Shown here: one piece after another, positions 36,078-45,521 of the stretch
Layout: each line of letters opens with the position of its first letter
How positions within the stretch are numbered: position 1 is the stretch's first letter
Source of the DNA: Trinickia sp. Y13
Lineage (GTDB): Bacteria; Pseudomonadota; Gammaproteobacteria; Burkholderiales; Burkholderiaceae
NCBI RefSeq assembly: GCF_029522115.1
Contig: NZ_JAKWFK010000001.1
Coordinates: 186,001 to 250,000, forward strand
Reading direction: 5' to 3'
Length of the DNA stretch: 64,000 bases
Translations under genes and position numbers: made by a program
Notes under the pieces: model-generated
What the model was told of the DNA's origin: nothing
The model's database searches: none
What the model saw: the letters and a program-made list of their open reading frames with translations, nothing else

Positions 36078-37298
36078 ATGACCGATCTTCGTTTTACCTC
36101 GCGGTTCGCCGCTTTGGTTTTGGCCGGCGGCCTCGTTGCCGGTTGCAGTACGTCCTCGCCCACGAAAATCGACTACAAGAGCGATTCGAAGTCGAAGCAA
36201 GCGTCGTTGGCGGTGCCGCCGAATTTCCTCGACGAAGCGGCCGATCAGCGTTCTCTGCCGCCTCAAGGCGGCGAAGCCTCGCTCTCCGGGCTTCAGCAAG
36301 TGCAAAAGGTGGCGCCGCCCGAGAATGCGGTCATGCCGCCCGTCAAGGGCATGCACATTCAACGCGACGGGACCGAGAGCTGGCTCGTGATCGACAACCG
36401 CTCGCCGGACGATGTCTGGCCGCGCATCCGTCGCTTCTGGCAAGAGCAGGGCTTTTTGCTGGTCGTCGATCAGCGCGACAAGCACGTGCTCGAAACGGAC
36501 TGGAACGAAACGCGTCCGCAGATCAACCAAGGGCTCATCCGCAACACGCTGTCCAAAGCAATGGGCAATTCGTACGTTGCAGCCGAGCGCAACAAATTCC
36601 GCACGCGTCTCGAGGCCGCGCCGAATGGCGGGACCTACGTCTTCATCAGTCAGAAGGGCATGCGCGAAGCGCTGGACGGCGTCAACAACGACACCACCAA
36701 ATGGGAAGCGAAGCCCAATGATCCCGCGCTCGAACTCGAATACCTGAAGCGGCTGATGGCGGGGCTCGCGTTGGCCGACGCGCGTGGCGACGCCGCCGGC
36801 CCCGTCGCTGCAGACATTGCGCCGCAGCCGGCGAGTGCGGCCGCCGCGACGAAGTCCGGCAAGCCCGACGCGAACGCAGCAGCCATCGCAGCCCGCAACG
36901 CCGCGGTTTCCACGCAATCGCAAGCCGCCCAAAACGCATCGACCAATGCGCAATACACGTCGACCGAACTCACCCTCGGCGAACCCTACGATCAGGCGTG
37001 GATTCGCGTCGGCGTTGCGCTCGACCGTTCGAACTTCACCGTCGACGACCGCGATCGCGATGCGGGTCTCTACTTCGTCAGGTACGTCGATCCGAAGGAC
37101 AAGAGCTCCGAGGAACAAGGCTTCTGGAGCCAGGTGTTCCACGGGCGTAAGGAGAAGGTGGCGAAGCAATATCGCGTCAATGTGAAGGCAGTGACCGAAA
37201 ATCAAACGCGTGTTGCAGTCGTCGACGATAAAAACAACGTGCTCACCACCGGGCCTGCAAAGGAGATCATGTCGCTCCTCGTGGACCAATTGCGCTAA
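36078..37298 (+). CDS. bamC: outer-membrane assembly lipoprotein BamC
   Basis: A lipoprotein of 406 residues of the beta-barrel assembly complex. The signal ends LVAGC. A flexible N-terminal segment (PPNFLDEAADQRSLP) corresponds to the BamC part that contacts BamD. Two helix-grip domains follow (about 90-230 and 295-400, including YDQAWIRVGVALDRSNFTVD), separated by an Ala/Ser/Gln linker. AAGGA precedes the ATG. In many relatives bamC follows dapA; here the upstream neighbour is a small unknown gene beyond an island border. Confidence 0.92.
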   Translation: MTDLRFTSRFAALVLAGGLVAGCSTSSPTKIDYKSDSKSKQASLAVPPNFLDEAADQRSLPPQGGEASLSGLQQVQKVAPPENAVMPPVKGMHIQRDGTESWLVIDNRSPDDVWPRIRRFWQEQGFLLVVDQRDKHVLETDWNETRPQINQGLIRNTLSKAMGNSYVAAERNKFRTRLEAAPNGGTYVFISQKGMREALDGVNNDTTKWEAKPNDPALELEYLKRLMAGLALADARGDAAGPVAADIAPQPASAAAATKSGKPDANAAAIAARNAAVSTQSQAAQNASTNAQYTSTELTLGEPYDQAWIRVGVALDRSNFTVDDRDRDAGLYFVRYVDPKDKSSEEQGFWSQVFHGRKEKVAKQYRVNVKAVTENQTRVAVVDDKNNVLTTGPAKEIMSLLVDQLR

Positions 37299-37339
37299 GC
37301 CGCGGCAATAGCAGTTTCAAGCTGCGAAGCATCGATGAG

Positions 37340-37363
37340 AACCCGCCGCCTGGCGGGTTTTTC
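37340..37363 (+). terminator. bamC terminator
   Basis: AACCCGCC, loop GCCT, GGCGGGTT then TTTC, beginning 41 bp after the bamC stop. Confidence 0.85.
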
Positions 37364-37503
37364 TTTGCGTGTAACCGCATGCGCCGTGTTCCCCGTAGCC
37401 CCGCGTGTCACGTGACGTTACGGCGTAACGTTTGGGCAACTGCGCTGTTTTTCTCGATTGGCTTTCGGATTTTCTTTGCAAATCAATGCGCTGCGCGCGT
37501 GAT

Positions 37504-37778
37504 TTGCAATGGCATGCAAACTGCTTTTATCAGTCGGTAGGGCAACAAGCAGGGGGGACGGGGTGGGCGCTTCACTTCCATTATTGGCGATCTGCCGGGG
37601 CCGTTTGCGAAGCGTTTCGATGCTGTCGCGACGGCAATAGAAGCAGGCCGAATTCATTCGAAGCACTGCCTCATGCAAGACACGGCTCGCGTCTCGTGCG
37701 CGAGCGCCGGTGGCCCCGTCGTCTATCCTCGTAAGGCGACGGTTTTACCCGCGTTCCACGGAACGCGGGTATTTTTTC
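37504..37778 (+). ncRNA. candidate structured small RNA
   Basis: Nearly 500 bp between bamC and the next, oppositely transcribed gene hold no supported coding frame, yet they end in a strong plus-strand terminator. TTGCAA at 37504 followed by a T-rich TTTTAT about 16 nt later is a possible promoter. GACGGGG near 37558 can pair with CCCCGTC near 37704, bringing the ends of a transcript of roughly 200-240 nt together, as in 6S-like RNAs. The identity is not established and the boundaries are approximate. Confidence 0.4.
37747..37778 (+). terminator. strong rho-independent terminator with no upstream gene
   Basis: ACCCGCGTTC (37747-37756), loop CACG, GAACGCGGGT (37761-37770), then ATTTTTTC. The bamC transcript already has its own terminator 400 bp earlier. 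Confidence 0.85.
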
Positions 37779-37864
37779 GTGCGGGAGGCAGGCAGAACCG
37801 GACATGACGGCGAGCGCTTAGGCGGCGCCCGACTCGTTAGGACAACGAACGAATACGAGGCAAC

Positions 37865-38122
37865 TCAGTGGCTTGCCTGCGGCACGTCCAGAATCAAGAT
37901 GATGGTCCAGTCTGCGTCCCCTTCGTGATGGTACTGGCGTTCAACCACGATGAACGGCTGCTGTTTGCCCGTCGGACCGAGGAATAAGACATCCCCTTCC
38001 ATCGGCAGGCATTCGACAGGCGGCAAAGCGAGATAGGCTTCTTGCGATCCGCGCGGCATCAGCTTTTCGATCTTGCGCGACGCCGCTTCTGTCCATTCGA
38101 TATCCAACTGGATGTTGCTCAT
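37865..38122 (-). CDS. small conserved-looking protein, unknown
   Basis: An 85-residue protein starting MSNIQLDIEWTEAASRKIEK, with a likely beta-rich C-terminal half (FIVVERQYHHEGDADWTIIL). AAGAGGAC precedes the ATG. Not recognised; amino-acid composition and ribosome binding site support a real gene. Confidence 0.65.
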   Translation of the reverse strand: MSNIQLDIEWTEAASRKIEKLMPRGSQEAYLALPPVECLPMEGDVLFLGPTGKQQPFIVVERQYHHEGDADWTIILILDVPQASH

Positions 38123-38208
38123 GCTGTCCTCTTCGCATCCTCATGCGCGCGGGTTGTGAAACGATTCGGTGCGCGACTTTAGCACACCCGTCGCGGCTCG
38201 CCGCTGAA

Positions 38209-38246
38209 CAAAAAAGAAAGCCGAAGCCGGCAAACCGGCTTCGGCT
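38209..38246 (-). terminator. terminator for the small exported protein gene
   Basis: A perfect 12-bp stem (AGCCGAAGCCGG / CCGGCTTCGGCT) with a four-base loop is followed on the minus strand by TTTCTTTTTT. It lies 40 bp after the stop of the gene at 38287. Confidence 0.9.
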
Positions 38247-38286
38247 GGTCATGCGCCCGCGGCTTGCCGCCGCACACGCTGTGCGG

Positions 38287-38559
38287 TTATTGGCTGGCCC
38301 CGCTCGCGGGCGCCGCGCCCGCGGCCTTGTGCTTCCTGCTGTGCTTTTTCGTCATCTTGTGGTGAGGCGTCTTCTTCTTCATCGGCATGGCCTCGTGCGA
38401 CGGCATCGACTCCTGTTGCTGCTGCAACATTTGAGCGCGTTGCTCCACCTCGGCCGCTTTGGCGGGATCGGTGGTCATCGTCACGCCTTCCGATTGCGCA
38501 TAGGCGGCGCCGGCCAGCATCGACAAGGAAACCAAGACAGTCAGGGACGCTTTCTTCAT
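38287..38559 (-). CDS. small exported Lys/His/Met-rich protein
   Basis: A 90-residue protein with a cleavable signal peptide (MKKASLTVLVSLSMLAGAAY) and a mature part rich in Gln, Met, His and Lys (EAMPMKKKTPHHKMTKKHSR). The Met/His content could bind metals such as copper, which is inference. GGAGG stands before the ATG, and a strong terminator follows. Confidence 0.7.
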   Translation of the reverse strand: MKKASLTVLVSLSMLAGAAYAQSEGVTMTTDPAKAAEVEQRAQMLQQQQESMPSHEAMPMKKKTPHHKMTKKHSRKHKAAGAAPASGASQ

Positions 38560-38715
38560 TATTGCCTCCGTGCGAAAAGTGGATAAGTGGTGGTCCAGAT
38601 GCTGCCCGTCCGGCTGGACAGTGCAAATTCTAGCCAGCATAAGCCCAAGTACGAGATTCGTGTGGAGCAAATGCGACGATTCGTTACGTCTCGTTACATG
38701 TCGGGATTCGCTCCG

Positions 38716-39492
38716 TCAAAACCAGCCCAGCGCGCGATAGACGTGGAACTGGGCCGTACCGATCAGTTCATGCATCGCTACGTTGGCGGCCACCAGGTTC
38801 GACCAACGCGGCAAAAGCCCGCACTTGGCGATCCGCCCGCCCGCCGGTACCGGCTCGGGCTCGAGTGCGAATCGATGAAAATCCAAGAGTGCGCGCCGCA
38901 TATGGTATGCCGACGTCACGAGCATCAACGAATCGTAATGTTCGTTGCGCAAAATACGGGCGACGTGTTTGGCGTTCTCATAGGTCGTGCGACTCGTGTT
39001 TTCGAGCACGAGGTCTTCTCGCGCGACATTCGCGCGCAACAGATACGGCGCATAGTTGTCGGCCTCGGCAGCCGAATGACCTTGCGGGTTGCCCCCGCTC
39101 ATAATCACTTCGCATTGCCGTGCTCGTTGCTTGCATTGGGCGTACAAGGAAGCGGCCGTCGCGATGCGTCGTAGCGCGTCGGCTTTCGGCACGAGGTTGC
39201 CTTGCCCGTCGTATCGGGTGCCGTCGCCGAGCACGACGATGACGGTGCGATTGCCGAAGCGCGGCGGTCTTGTCGGCGCTTCGTCATGCTGGACCGTTGC
39301 GAGCAAGGGGGCCGCCAACCATCCGGCCGAAAGGAGCCAAAACAGCGCGGCGGCCCCGACGGCAATCGCCTTGCGTGCGCGGCGCCATAGCACGAAAACT
39401 GCGGAAAAAAGCGCGAATAAAGTGAATATGATCAATTGAGATGGGGTAACGTATCGTTTCGGGGATCGCATCGCGCTCAGTTGGCGATGCAT
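38716..39492 (-). CDS. YdcF/DUF218 family membrane protein
   Basis: A protein of 258 residues with two N-terminal transmembrane helices (about 18-36, 42-62) and a DUF218/ElyC-like domain: TVIVVLGDGTRYDG, VIMSGG, LVLENTSRTTYENA and LVTSAYHMRRALLDFHRF. Family members such as SanA/ElyC affect envelope and lipid-II-related processes; the biochemical role is not settled. The start could be 7 codons later. No clear ribosome binding site. Confidence 0.87.
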   Translation of the reverse strand: MHRQLSAMRSPKRYVTPSQLIIFTLFALFSAVFVLWRRARKAIAVGAAALFWLLSAGWLAAPLLATVQHDEAPTRPPRFGNRTVIVVLGDGTRYDGQGNLVPKADALRRIATAASLYAQCKQRARQCEVIMSGGNPQGHSAAEADNYAPYLLRANVAREDLVLENTSRTTYENAKHVARILRNEHYDSLMLVTSAYHMRRALLDFHRFALEPEPVPAGGRIAKCGLLPRWSNLVAANVAMHELIGTAQFHVYRALGWF

Positions 39493-39684
39493 TCAAAAAA
39501 GGGACCACGGGCGGCCGCCTATTTCCACCCGCGGCAAATCGCCCGATTATAGGCAGTACCCACGACACGATGGCGCCGGGTACACCCGGATGCCGCTCCG
39601 GCTCGGCGGCTCGGCGCACACTGCGCCGGCTGCCGTACGGCAAGCGCCGTCACAACGACGGCGGCACTTTAAGAAAGAGTCGAG

Positions 39685-39996
39685 ATGACCACGTATTCCA
39701 ACGAAGCGGTGCTCGAAGCGCTCAGGCGAGTGCAATATCGTCAGGTTCCGTGGGCCAAGCGCCCGGGGGTGTTCGAATATCTACGCGGTCTCGGCTTGAT
39801 GGAGACGGTTCGCCAGCGCACGGTGGCGCCGGGCGCCGGTTTCCATGCTCCCGTCGATATCGCGGTGCTCACCGACAAAGGCCGCGCCGAATTCAATCGC
39901 CTCGCGCGCGACGAGCGGATGCTCGCCTGGACTACCTCGCGCCTGAACGAATACTCCCCGAGCGAAGCGCCCGCCGCAGTCGATTTGAGGCAATAG
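39685..39996 (+). CDS. small protein, possibly winged-helix, unknown
   Basis: A 103-residue protein (MTTYSNEAVLEALRRVQYRQ ...) with helical N-terminus and a hairpin-like IAVLTDKGRAEFNRL that resembles the wing and last helix of winged-helix proteins. AGAAAGAG precedes the ATG. Not recognised as a named family. Confidence 0.6.
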   Translation: MTTYSNEAVLEALRRVQYRQVPWAKRPGVFEYLRGLGLMETVRQRTVAPGAGFHAPVDIAVLTDKGRAEFNRLARDERMLAWTTSRLNEYSPSEAPAAVDLRQ

Positions 39997-40045
39997 CAAC
40001 GCCGTTTCGGCGGTAGCTGCAGCGGCCCCATTGCCAAGGCCGTTC

Positions 40046-40075
40046 AAAAAAAACCCGTATCGCGAGGATACGGGT
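40046..40075 (-). terminator. minus-strand terminator
   Basis: ACCCGTATC (40053-40061) pairs with GATACGGGT (40067-40075). Read on the minus strand it ends in a run of at least seven T. It lies downstream of the small exported protein gene at 40188. Confidence 0.75.
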
Positions 40076-40187
40076 ACCGGATATTTCTGCTGCCACACAG
40101 TGCTCATGGCATTTACTCCGACTAGCTGGGTGGCTAGTGGTTCCCTTTATTTACATCGAATGGATTGAATCGCGCGATACGCGCGGA

Positions 40188-40436
40188 TCAGCGGGGAGGG
40201 GGGGAATGCGGATGGGTGGCGCTGTCGTTCCAATGCGCGTTGTTTTCGATGTCGCCGCGTAGATTGCCGCGCGGCGCCGACGCGGCTGAGGGTGCATTGG
40301 GCGGCGGGGCGCGCCAGCCCGCCGGCATTTCCGGCGCCCGCGGCGGCGCTTGCGGCGGTTGTGCGCGAGCGAGCGTGGCGCAGACGAACACGACGCTGCA
40401 TACGACCCAACGCGTTGTGAAATTCGCAGCCTTCAT
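40188..40436 (-). CDS. small exported proline-rich protein
   Basis: An 82-residue protein starting MKAANFTTRWVVCSVVFVCA, a signal peptide, followed by a Pro/Ala-rich mature part ending HPHSPPPR. GGGAG lies 8 nt before the ATG. Function unknown; probably a periplasmic or surface peptide. Confidence 0.6.
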   Translation of the reverse strand: MKAANFTTRWVVCSVVFVCATLARAQPPQAPPRAPEMPAGWRAPPPNAPSAASAPRGNLRGDIENNAHWNDSATHPHSPPPR

Positions 40437-40761
40437 TCGATGAGCTCCCGGCACGGCCTGCCGGCGGCATGTGCGCATGGCCACACAATAGGCGCACGAA
40501 CGAAAGGGCGCTGTAAATATTAGTAAATGGATGTTTCGGAATGGGGGAAGCGCACTGCGCTAGCGCGCTGGTTCGCGAATGAATCGCGAATGAATCGCGC
40601 CCAATGGCCGGCTGGGTGCCGGCGGTGCAATGCCGCGGTGACGGCGGCGTCGCCGTTTAGCGAACACGCTCGTGCGGCGAGATACACGTGATTCGCGCGA
40701 GCATCGGTCGGATGCTCGCGCCATTGCGAAGCCGGTCAGGGCGACCGGCTCGCAGCAGCTG

Positions 40762-41160
40762 TTACGCCATCTTGGCCGGCGCGCGCCATGACTCCGGATT
40801 GGTCCAGAATGCGCCGCGCAACCGGTCCTGGGTTCGCGGTGCGGGCGGCTTGATCGTGCTGGTGCCGATGCGTCCGCGCAGCGAGATTTGCCGGCCGCAG
40901 GCGCCCAGACGTTTGACGATCTCCACCAGCGTGCCGTCCGCTTGCCATTCGTCGAAACGGCGCCGGCATGTCGGCGGCGACGGATAGCGGCCTGGCAGTT
41001 TCGACCAGCCTTCGCCCGTCGAAAGCACCCACAGCACGGCATTGACGACGGCGCGCGCCTCGACGCGCGGGCGTCCGCGTCGCTCGCTCCGTGCGGGCTC
41101 CGCACCGAACAGCGTTTCGACCAGCGCCCACTCGTTATCTCTTAAATCGTCGAACACCAT
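40762..41160 (-). CDS. stand-alone DUF4096 (IS5-type transposase N-terminal) protein
   Basis: A protein of 132 residues: FDDLRDNEWALVETLFGAEP, RGRPRVEARAVVNAVLWVLS and PGRYPSPPTCRRRFDEWQAD, the N-terminal DNA-binding/insert domain of IS5-type transposases. The catalytic DDE domain is absent: after about residue 95 the sequence is unrelated basic tail. No inverted repeats typical of an IS border it. It may be a transposase remnant or a domesticated DNA-binding protein. Confidence 0.75.
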   Translation of the reverse strand: MVFDDLRDNEWALVETLFGAEPARSERRGRPRVEARAVVNAVLWVLSTGEGWSKLPGRYPSPPTCRRRFDEWQADGTLVEIVKRLGACGRQISLRGRIGTSTIKPPAPRTQDRLRGAFWTNPESWRAPAKMA

Positions 41161-41898
41161 ATGTCCTCACCTCTGCGAAACTGACTCCGGTGCGCTGCCC
41201 CGTGCCGCGCACTCTTAAGACACCCGGTTCGAGTGTCGAGCGAGCCGGTTGGCGCCGCGAACGGATCATCGAATCGCGCCGCGCCCCCCGCAGCGCCGAG
41301 CAAATGCATGAAGCGTGCCATCTGCGTGGCGTAGGCTTGCCAGCCCCGTCGCACCGGGCTGCGGGGCCGTCAGCTAGGGGCGTATGAGACGCCAAAACGC
41401 CTGGGCCGGAAATCAGGGCAATCACCAATCTTGTGCAGCCTTGCGCCCGGCATGTGCGCGTTTGCGCATTTATTGCGGTGCGATAAATCGAGGACGCATC
41501 GGCTGGCTCGCGAGCGCGCAATTGCTTTGCGGCGGGCGCATGCCGTTGCGATTACGGCTTTGCAGTCGCAGCAAGCGCTGCGATTCCTTTATCGCGGGAG
41601 CGGTTTGCAGGCATGCCCATTATTTGGCGAGGCGCCGTGCTTTGTGTCGCGGGGCGGGTTTCGTTTCGTTGTTTACGGCCTCCGGCTTTTTGCGTAAGAT
41701 GGCGTTCAGTCACGCGGCGCCTTCTCCGGAAAACCGCTGCTTTGTCCGGCTGGGCTTGGCTCGATAGCTGTTTCGAATCGCCACCCCCCCCGGTCCGTGC
41801 TCCCATCAATATGACCGATCAGAATCGGGCGAGCGCGTCTTCAGTTCCATATCGTCTGTTTGATCCGGTTCGTTGACCACAGGGTCTGACCTAGCTGC
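41161..41898. other. 738-bp intergenic region before scpB
   Basis: No supported gene, though a 21-codon frame (MTDQNRASASSVPYRLFDPV ...) ends 22 bp before scpB at 41876 without a ribosome binding site. The region contains the scpB promoter presumably, but no convincing -35/-10 pair was identified. Confidence 0.4.
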
Positions 41899-42804
41899 AT
41901 GAATACCCAAGAGGCGAAGATCGTCCTCGAGACTGCTTTGATTTGCGCGCAGGAACCGCTCAAGGTCGGAGACTTGCGCAAGCTTTTCGCCGACGGCGTA
42001 TCGGCGGATACAGTCCGTGCGTTACTTGAGGATCTGAGAACCGAATGGTCGGGGCGGGGCGTCGAGCTCGTCGCACTGGCGACCGGCTGGCGCTTTCAGA
42101 GCAAGCCGGCCATGCGCACCTATCTCGACCGGCTGCATCCGGAAAAGCCGCCGAAGTACTCGCGCGCTGTACTGGAAACGCTTGCGATCATTGCTTATCG
42201 CCAACCGGTCACGCGCGGCGATATCGAAGAGATTCGAGGCGTCACCGTCAACACGCAAGTGATCAAGCAGCTCGAAGACCGTAGCTGGATCGAAGTGATC
42301 GGCCATCGCGATGTGCCGGGGCGGCCCGCGTTGTATGCGACGACGAAGCAGTTCCTCGACGATCTCGGTTTGAAAGCGCTTGACGAGTTGCCGCCGCTCG
42401 AGGATCCCTCCGCACAGAACGCGGCCGATCTGCTCGCGCAGCACGCCATCGAATTTCCGGATGACGCAGCGTTGGGCGATGGCGAGGCGCCGATCGACGG
42501 CGACGAACAAGAACATGGCGGCGCGAGTGCGTCGTCCGATGCGCTGGCAAACGTTGCCATGCCTGTCGAAGGCGGCACGCTTCATGCCGCGAACGCCAAT
42601 TGCGACGGAGCGCCTGCCTCCGATCAAATCGCGTCGAACGAGACCGATCTCGAGCTGCAAGAGCATGCGCCGGAGGACGGCGCCATGTCCGCCGCCGATC
42701 GGCACTCGATGCAAGCGCTGCACGAGCACTGCGCGCAGCGTGACGAACCCGCCGATGATGCGGACACATTCACCGACGACGAACCCGCGTCGCGAAGAGC
42801 CTGA
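41899..42804 (+). CDS. scpB: segregation and condensation protein B
   Basis: The ScpB subunit of the SMC-ScpAB chromosome-organising complex, 301 residues. The two winged-helix domains (about 1-160) include [49 protein letters not shown] and [20 protein letters not shown]. The C-terminal 120 residues are acidic and low in conservation, a longer tail than usual. It leads into rluB, 59 bp downstream, as in many bacteria. Confidence 0.95.
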   Translation: MNTQEAKIVLETALICAQEPLKVGDLRKLFADGVSADTVRALLEDLRTEWSGRGVELVALATGWRFQSKPAMRTYLDRLHPEKPPKYSRAVLETLAIIAYRQPVTRGDIEEIRGVTVNTQVIKQLEDRSWIEVIGHRDVPGRPALYATTKQFLDDLGLKALDELPPLEDPSAQNAADLLAQHAIEFPDDAALGDGEAPIDGDEQEHGGASASSDALANVAMPVEGGTLHAANANCDGAPASDQIASNETDLELQEHAPEDGAMSAADRHSMQALHEHCAQRDEPADDADTFTDDEPASRRA

Positions 42805-42863
42805 CGTAACCGAACGCACGTAGTGCCCGCAATGGGCGCGCGCGATAGACATTTGAGGTTGTT

Positions 42864-44642
42864 TTGACAAATACCCACGACACCGATTTGTCCGCACCCG
42901 GGCATGCCGTACAAGCCGCGGGCCGCGACGAGGCACCGTCTCCCCAGCCGGCGGGCGCATCCGAACCGGGCGCTCCTGTTGCGGACGGTGGCGACCAAGA
43001 TCGTCCGCGTCGCGGTTTGCGACGCGGTCCGCGCAGCCTGATTGCGCGTCGGCGGGCGGCCGCCAAGACCAAGGGCGATGCCGGCGCGCAAGCGCAGCCG
43101 GGGGCGGAAGGCGGCGACGAGGAAGCCGCCGCAGCCGCTTCAGCGCAAGAGGGCGCGCCTGCCGCGCCGCGCGCGCCGCAGAAAGGCGCGCCGAAGACGG
43201 GGCGCAAGCCGGCCGCCAATCGCCGCGAGGCGGCGGGCGGCGAGGAGAAGGATAAGGCGAGCAAGCGCGGCGAGCCGCCCGCCGGCGGGCAGGAAGACCT
43301 GTTCGCGTACGTGACGTCGCCAGCCTTTGACGCCGACAACGGCGCGACCGACGGCGTGCGCGCGCCCATGCTGCGGCGTGGGCGCCCTGCGCCGCAAAAG
43401 CGCGTGCTGGCGCCCGACGACGACGCGCCGAAGTTGCATAAGGTCTTGGCCGAAGCGGGAATGGGTTCGCGTCGCGAGATGGAAGAACTCATCGTGGCCG
43501 GGCGCGTGTCGGTCAATGGCGAGCCGGCCCACATCGGCCAGCGCATCATGCCGACCGATCAGGTGCGGATCAACGGCAAACCCGTCAAGCGCCGCGTGCA
43601 AACCAAGCCGCCGCGCGTCTTGCTCTATCACAAGCCTACCGGCGAGATCGTCAGTCATGCGGATCCGGAAGGTCGTCCGTCCGTCTTCGACAAGCTGCCG
43701 CCGATGAAAACGGCGAAGTGGCTTGCCGTCGGCCGTCTCGACTTCAACACCGAAGGTTTGCTGATGTTGACGACGTCCGGCGATTTGGCGAACCGCTTCA
43801 TGCATCCGCGGTACAGCGTGGAGCGCGAATACGCGGTTCGCGTCGTGGGCGAGTTGTCCGAAGCCTCGCGGCAAAAGCTGCTGCACGGCGTGGAACTCGA
43901 GGACGGCCCCGCCAATTTCCTGCGCATTCGCGACGGCGGCGGCGAGGGCACGAACCATTGGTACCACGTCGCGCTGGCGGAAGGGCGCAATCGCGAAGTG
44001 CGGCGCATGTTCGAAGCCGTCGGACTCATGGTGAGCCGGCTCATTCGCACGCGCCACGGCCCGATCTCGCTGCCGCGCGGTCTGCGGCGCGGCCGCTGGG
44101 AGGAGCTCGAGGACAGCCAGGTGCGTAGCCTGATGGCGGCTGTCGGTCTGAAAGCGCCGGTCGAAGACAAAAACGCGCGGCGCCAAGGGCAGGAGCGGCG
44201 TCAACCCGATCCGATGCAGACCTCGATGGGCTTTATCAGCCGCGAGCCGGTATTGACGGCGCATGGCCGCTTCGATCAGCCGGGGCGCGGCCAAGGGCGG
44301 CGTGGCGCCGGTGGCTTCGGCGGAGCCGGCCTGGGCGGTTTCGGCGATAGCGCGGGCGGGGGCTTCGGTAACCGCGGCGGCGCCAACCGTGGCGGCGGGC
44401 AAAAGGGCCGGCCGCCGCGCGGCGAGGTGGATGGCAACCGCGCGCCGTCGGGCGGCGGCAACCGCGCCCCCTCAGGCGGCAAGCGCGCTTTCGGCGGCGG
44501 CAACGCGGACGGCAATCGCGGGTCGAGCGGCCCGAGCGGCAACCGCGCGGGCGGCGGCAATCGGGCCGGCGGCGGTGGCAACCGCAGCGGCGGTGCGGGC
44601 CCGCGGCCTGCTGCGCCGCGTGGCCGTTCGCGGGGTCGTTGA
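42864..44642 (+). CDS. rluB: 23S rRNA pseudouridine synthase RluB
   Basis: The enzyme that converts U2605 of 23S rRNA to pseudouridine. The S4 domain ([20 protein letters not shown], about 190-240) is followed by the RsuA/RluB catalytic domain with the catalytic aspartate in [11 protein letters not shown] and [10 protein letters not shown]. At 592 residues it is about twice the usual length: a 180-residue Ala/Arg/Lys/Asp-rich N-terminal extension and a 120-residue Gly/Arg/Asn-rich tail with RGG-like repeats. TTG is the likely start, with GAGG upstream. The extensions may bind RNA. Confidence 0.93.
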   Translation: MTNTHDTDLSAPGHAVQAAGRDEAPSPQPAGASEPGAPVADGGDQDRPRRGLRRGPRSLIARRRAAAKTKGDAGAQAQPGAEGGDEEAAAAASAQEGAPAAPRAPQKGAPKTGRKPAANRREAAGGEEKDKASKRGEPPAGGQEDLFAYVTSPAFDADNGATDGVRAPMLRRGRPAPQKRVLAPDDDAPKLHKVLAEAGMGSRREMEELIVAGRVSVNGEPAHIGQRIMPTDQVRINGKPVKRRVQTKPPRVLLYHKPTGEIVSHADPEGRPSVFDKLPPMKTAKWLAVGRLDFNTEGLLMLTTSGDLANRFMHPRYSVEREYAVRVVGELSEASRQKLLHGVELEDGPANFLRIRDGGGEGTNHWYHVALAEGRNREVRRMFEAVGLMVSRLIRTRHGPISLPRGLRRGRWEELEDSQVRSLMAAVGLKAPVEDKNARRQGQERRQPDPMQTSMGFISREPVLTAHGRFDQPGRGQGRRGAGGFGGAGLGGFGDSAGGGFGNRGGANRGGGQKGRPPRGEVDGNRAPSGGGNRAPSGGKRAFGGGNADGNRGSSGPSGNRAGGGNRAGGGGNRSGGAGPRPAAPRGRSRGR

Positions 44643-44834
44643 CGCGTTGCTCGAGCATGTCGCGCGGGGCTCTGCGCAGCCGGAGCCTCGCGTCGTTGCA
44701 TGAGCGCATGCGCTCATGCACGCATCGCGGCGCTCGCCGATGCGTTTTCCGATGCGAACCCCGCGTCTTATTCGAAAACGCGCTCATTGCAGCGCCACCG
44801 CTGGCCGGGAGCATCGCACGCTGGCCGCTCTCCT

Positions 44835-44863
44835 TTGCAACGCGCGGCGAAAAATGCTAAACT
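44835..44863 (+). promoter_or_regulatory. rimP-nusA-infB operon promoter
   Basis: TTGCAA (44835-44840), 17-bp spacer, TAAACT (44858-44863) with an extended TGC immediately before the -10. The predicted transcript has a leader of about 190 nt. Confidence 0.6.
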
Positions 44864-44926
44864 CACAAAGTCGCTGGGCGTGCGGCTTTCTGTGCGGCTC
44901 AGATGCGACCACCGGTAAAGAAGATG

Positions 44927-44951
44927 ATGGGCGTGAAGCCCATTTTTTTTT
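44927..44951 (+). terminator. attenuator-like terminator in the rimP leader
   Basis: ATGGGC, loop GTGAA, GCCCAT, then nine T. It lies about 60 nt after the predicted transcription start and 112 nt before rimP, so it would stop transcription prematurely unless antiterminated. NusA, encoded downstream, acts on such signals, so feedback control of its own operon is plausible. Confidence 0.7.
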
Positions 44952-45062
44952 GGCGGTAACGGTTCGGCATCTCCGCAAGCTATACCTTTTCGCGCGCCGG
45001 CATGGCGCGGCGCGCGGCCCGTTGGGTGCTTGCGCGTCCGCGCGAACACCTTAGAGGGCACT

Positions 45063-45521
45063 GTGCAACTGACGGAACTGATAGAAACCACGGTCTCTGG
45101 CATGGGCTATGAGCTCGTGGACCTCGAGCGCACCGGGCGCGGCATGTTGTGCGTCTATATCGACCAAAGCGCCGGTATTGCGATCGAGGATTGCGAAAAA
45201 GTCACGCGTCAGCTCCAGCACGTTCTGACGGTTGAGAACATCGACTACGAACGGCTAGAAGTGTCGTCGCCGGGACTGGATCGCCCGCTCAAGAAATTGG
45301 CGGATTTCTTGCGCTTCGCGGGCAGCGAGGCGGTCGTGACATTGAAAAAACCGTTGAACGGGCGCAAGACGTACCGGGGCATCCTGCATGCGCCGAACGG
45401 GGAAACGGTCGGTTTGGAATTCGAAGGGAAGGAGGGCGCCGCGATGCTCGATTTCACGCTCGCGGACATGGACCGAGCACGCCTTGTCCCGCAGGTTGAC
45501 TTTAGGAGCCGCAAACAATGA
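45063..45521 (+). CDS. rimP: ribosome maturation factor RimP
   Basis: A 30S assembly factor of 152 residues. The N-terminal domain contains [20 protein letters not shown] and the conserved [10 protein letters not shown], and a C-terminal SH3-like domain ends [15 protein letters not shown] at 45063 follows AGAGGGCACT and matches family starts. Its TGA overlaps the nusA ATG (ATGA), so translation is coupled. Confidence 0.95.
   Translation: MQLTELIETTVSGMGYELVDLERTGRGMLCVYIDQSAGIAIEDCEKVTRQLQHVLTVENIDYERLEVSSPGLDRPLKKLADFLRFAGSEAVVTLKKPLNGRKTYRGILHAPNGETVGLEFEGKEGAAMLDFTLADMDRARLVPQVDFRSRKQ

Noticed and set aside
44280-44640. Repetitive GGC/AAC-rich stretch as a CRISPR or tandem-repeat array
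   Set aside because: The repeats are in frame and encode the Gly/Arg/Asn-rich tail of RluB; there are no spacers of constant length.
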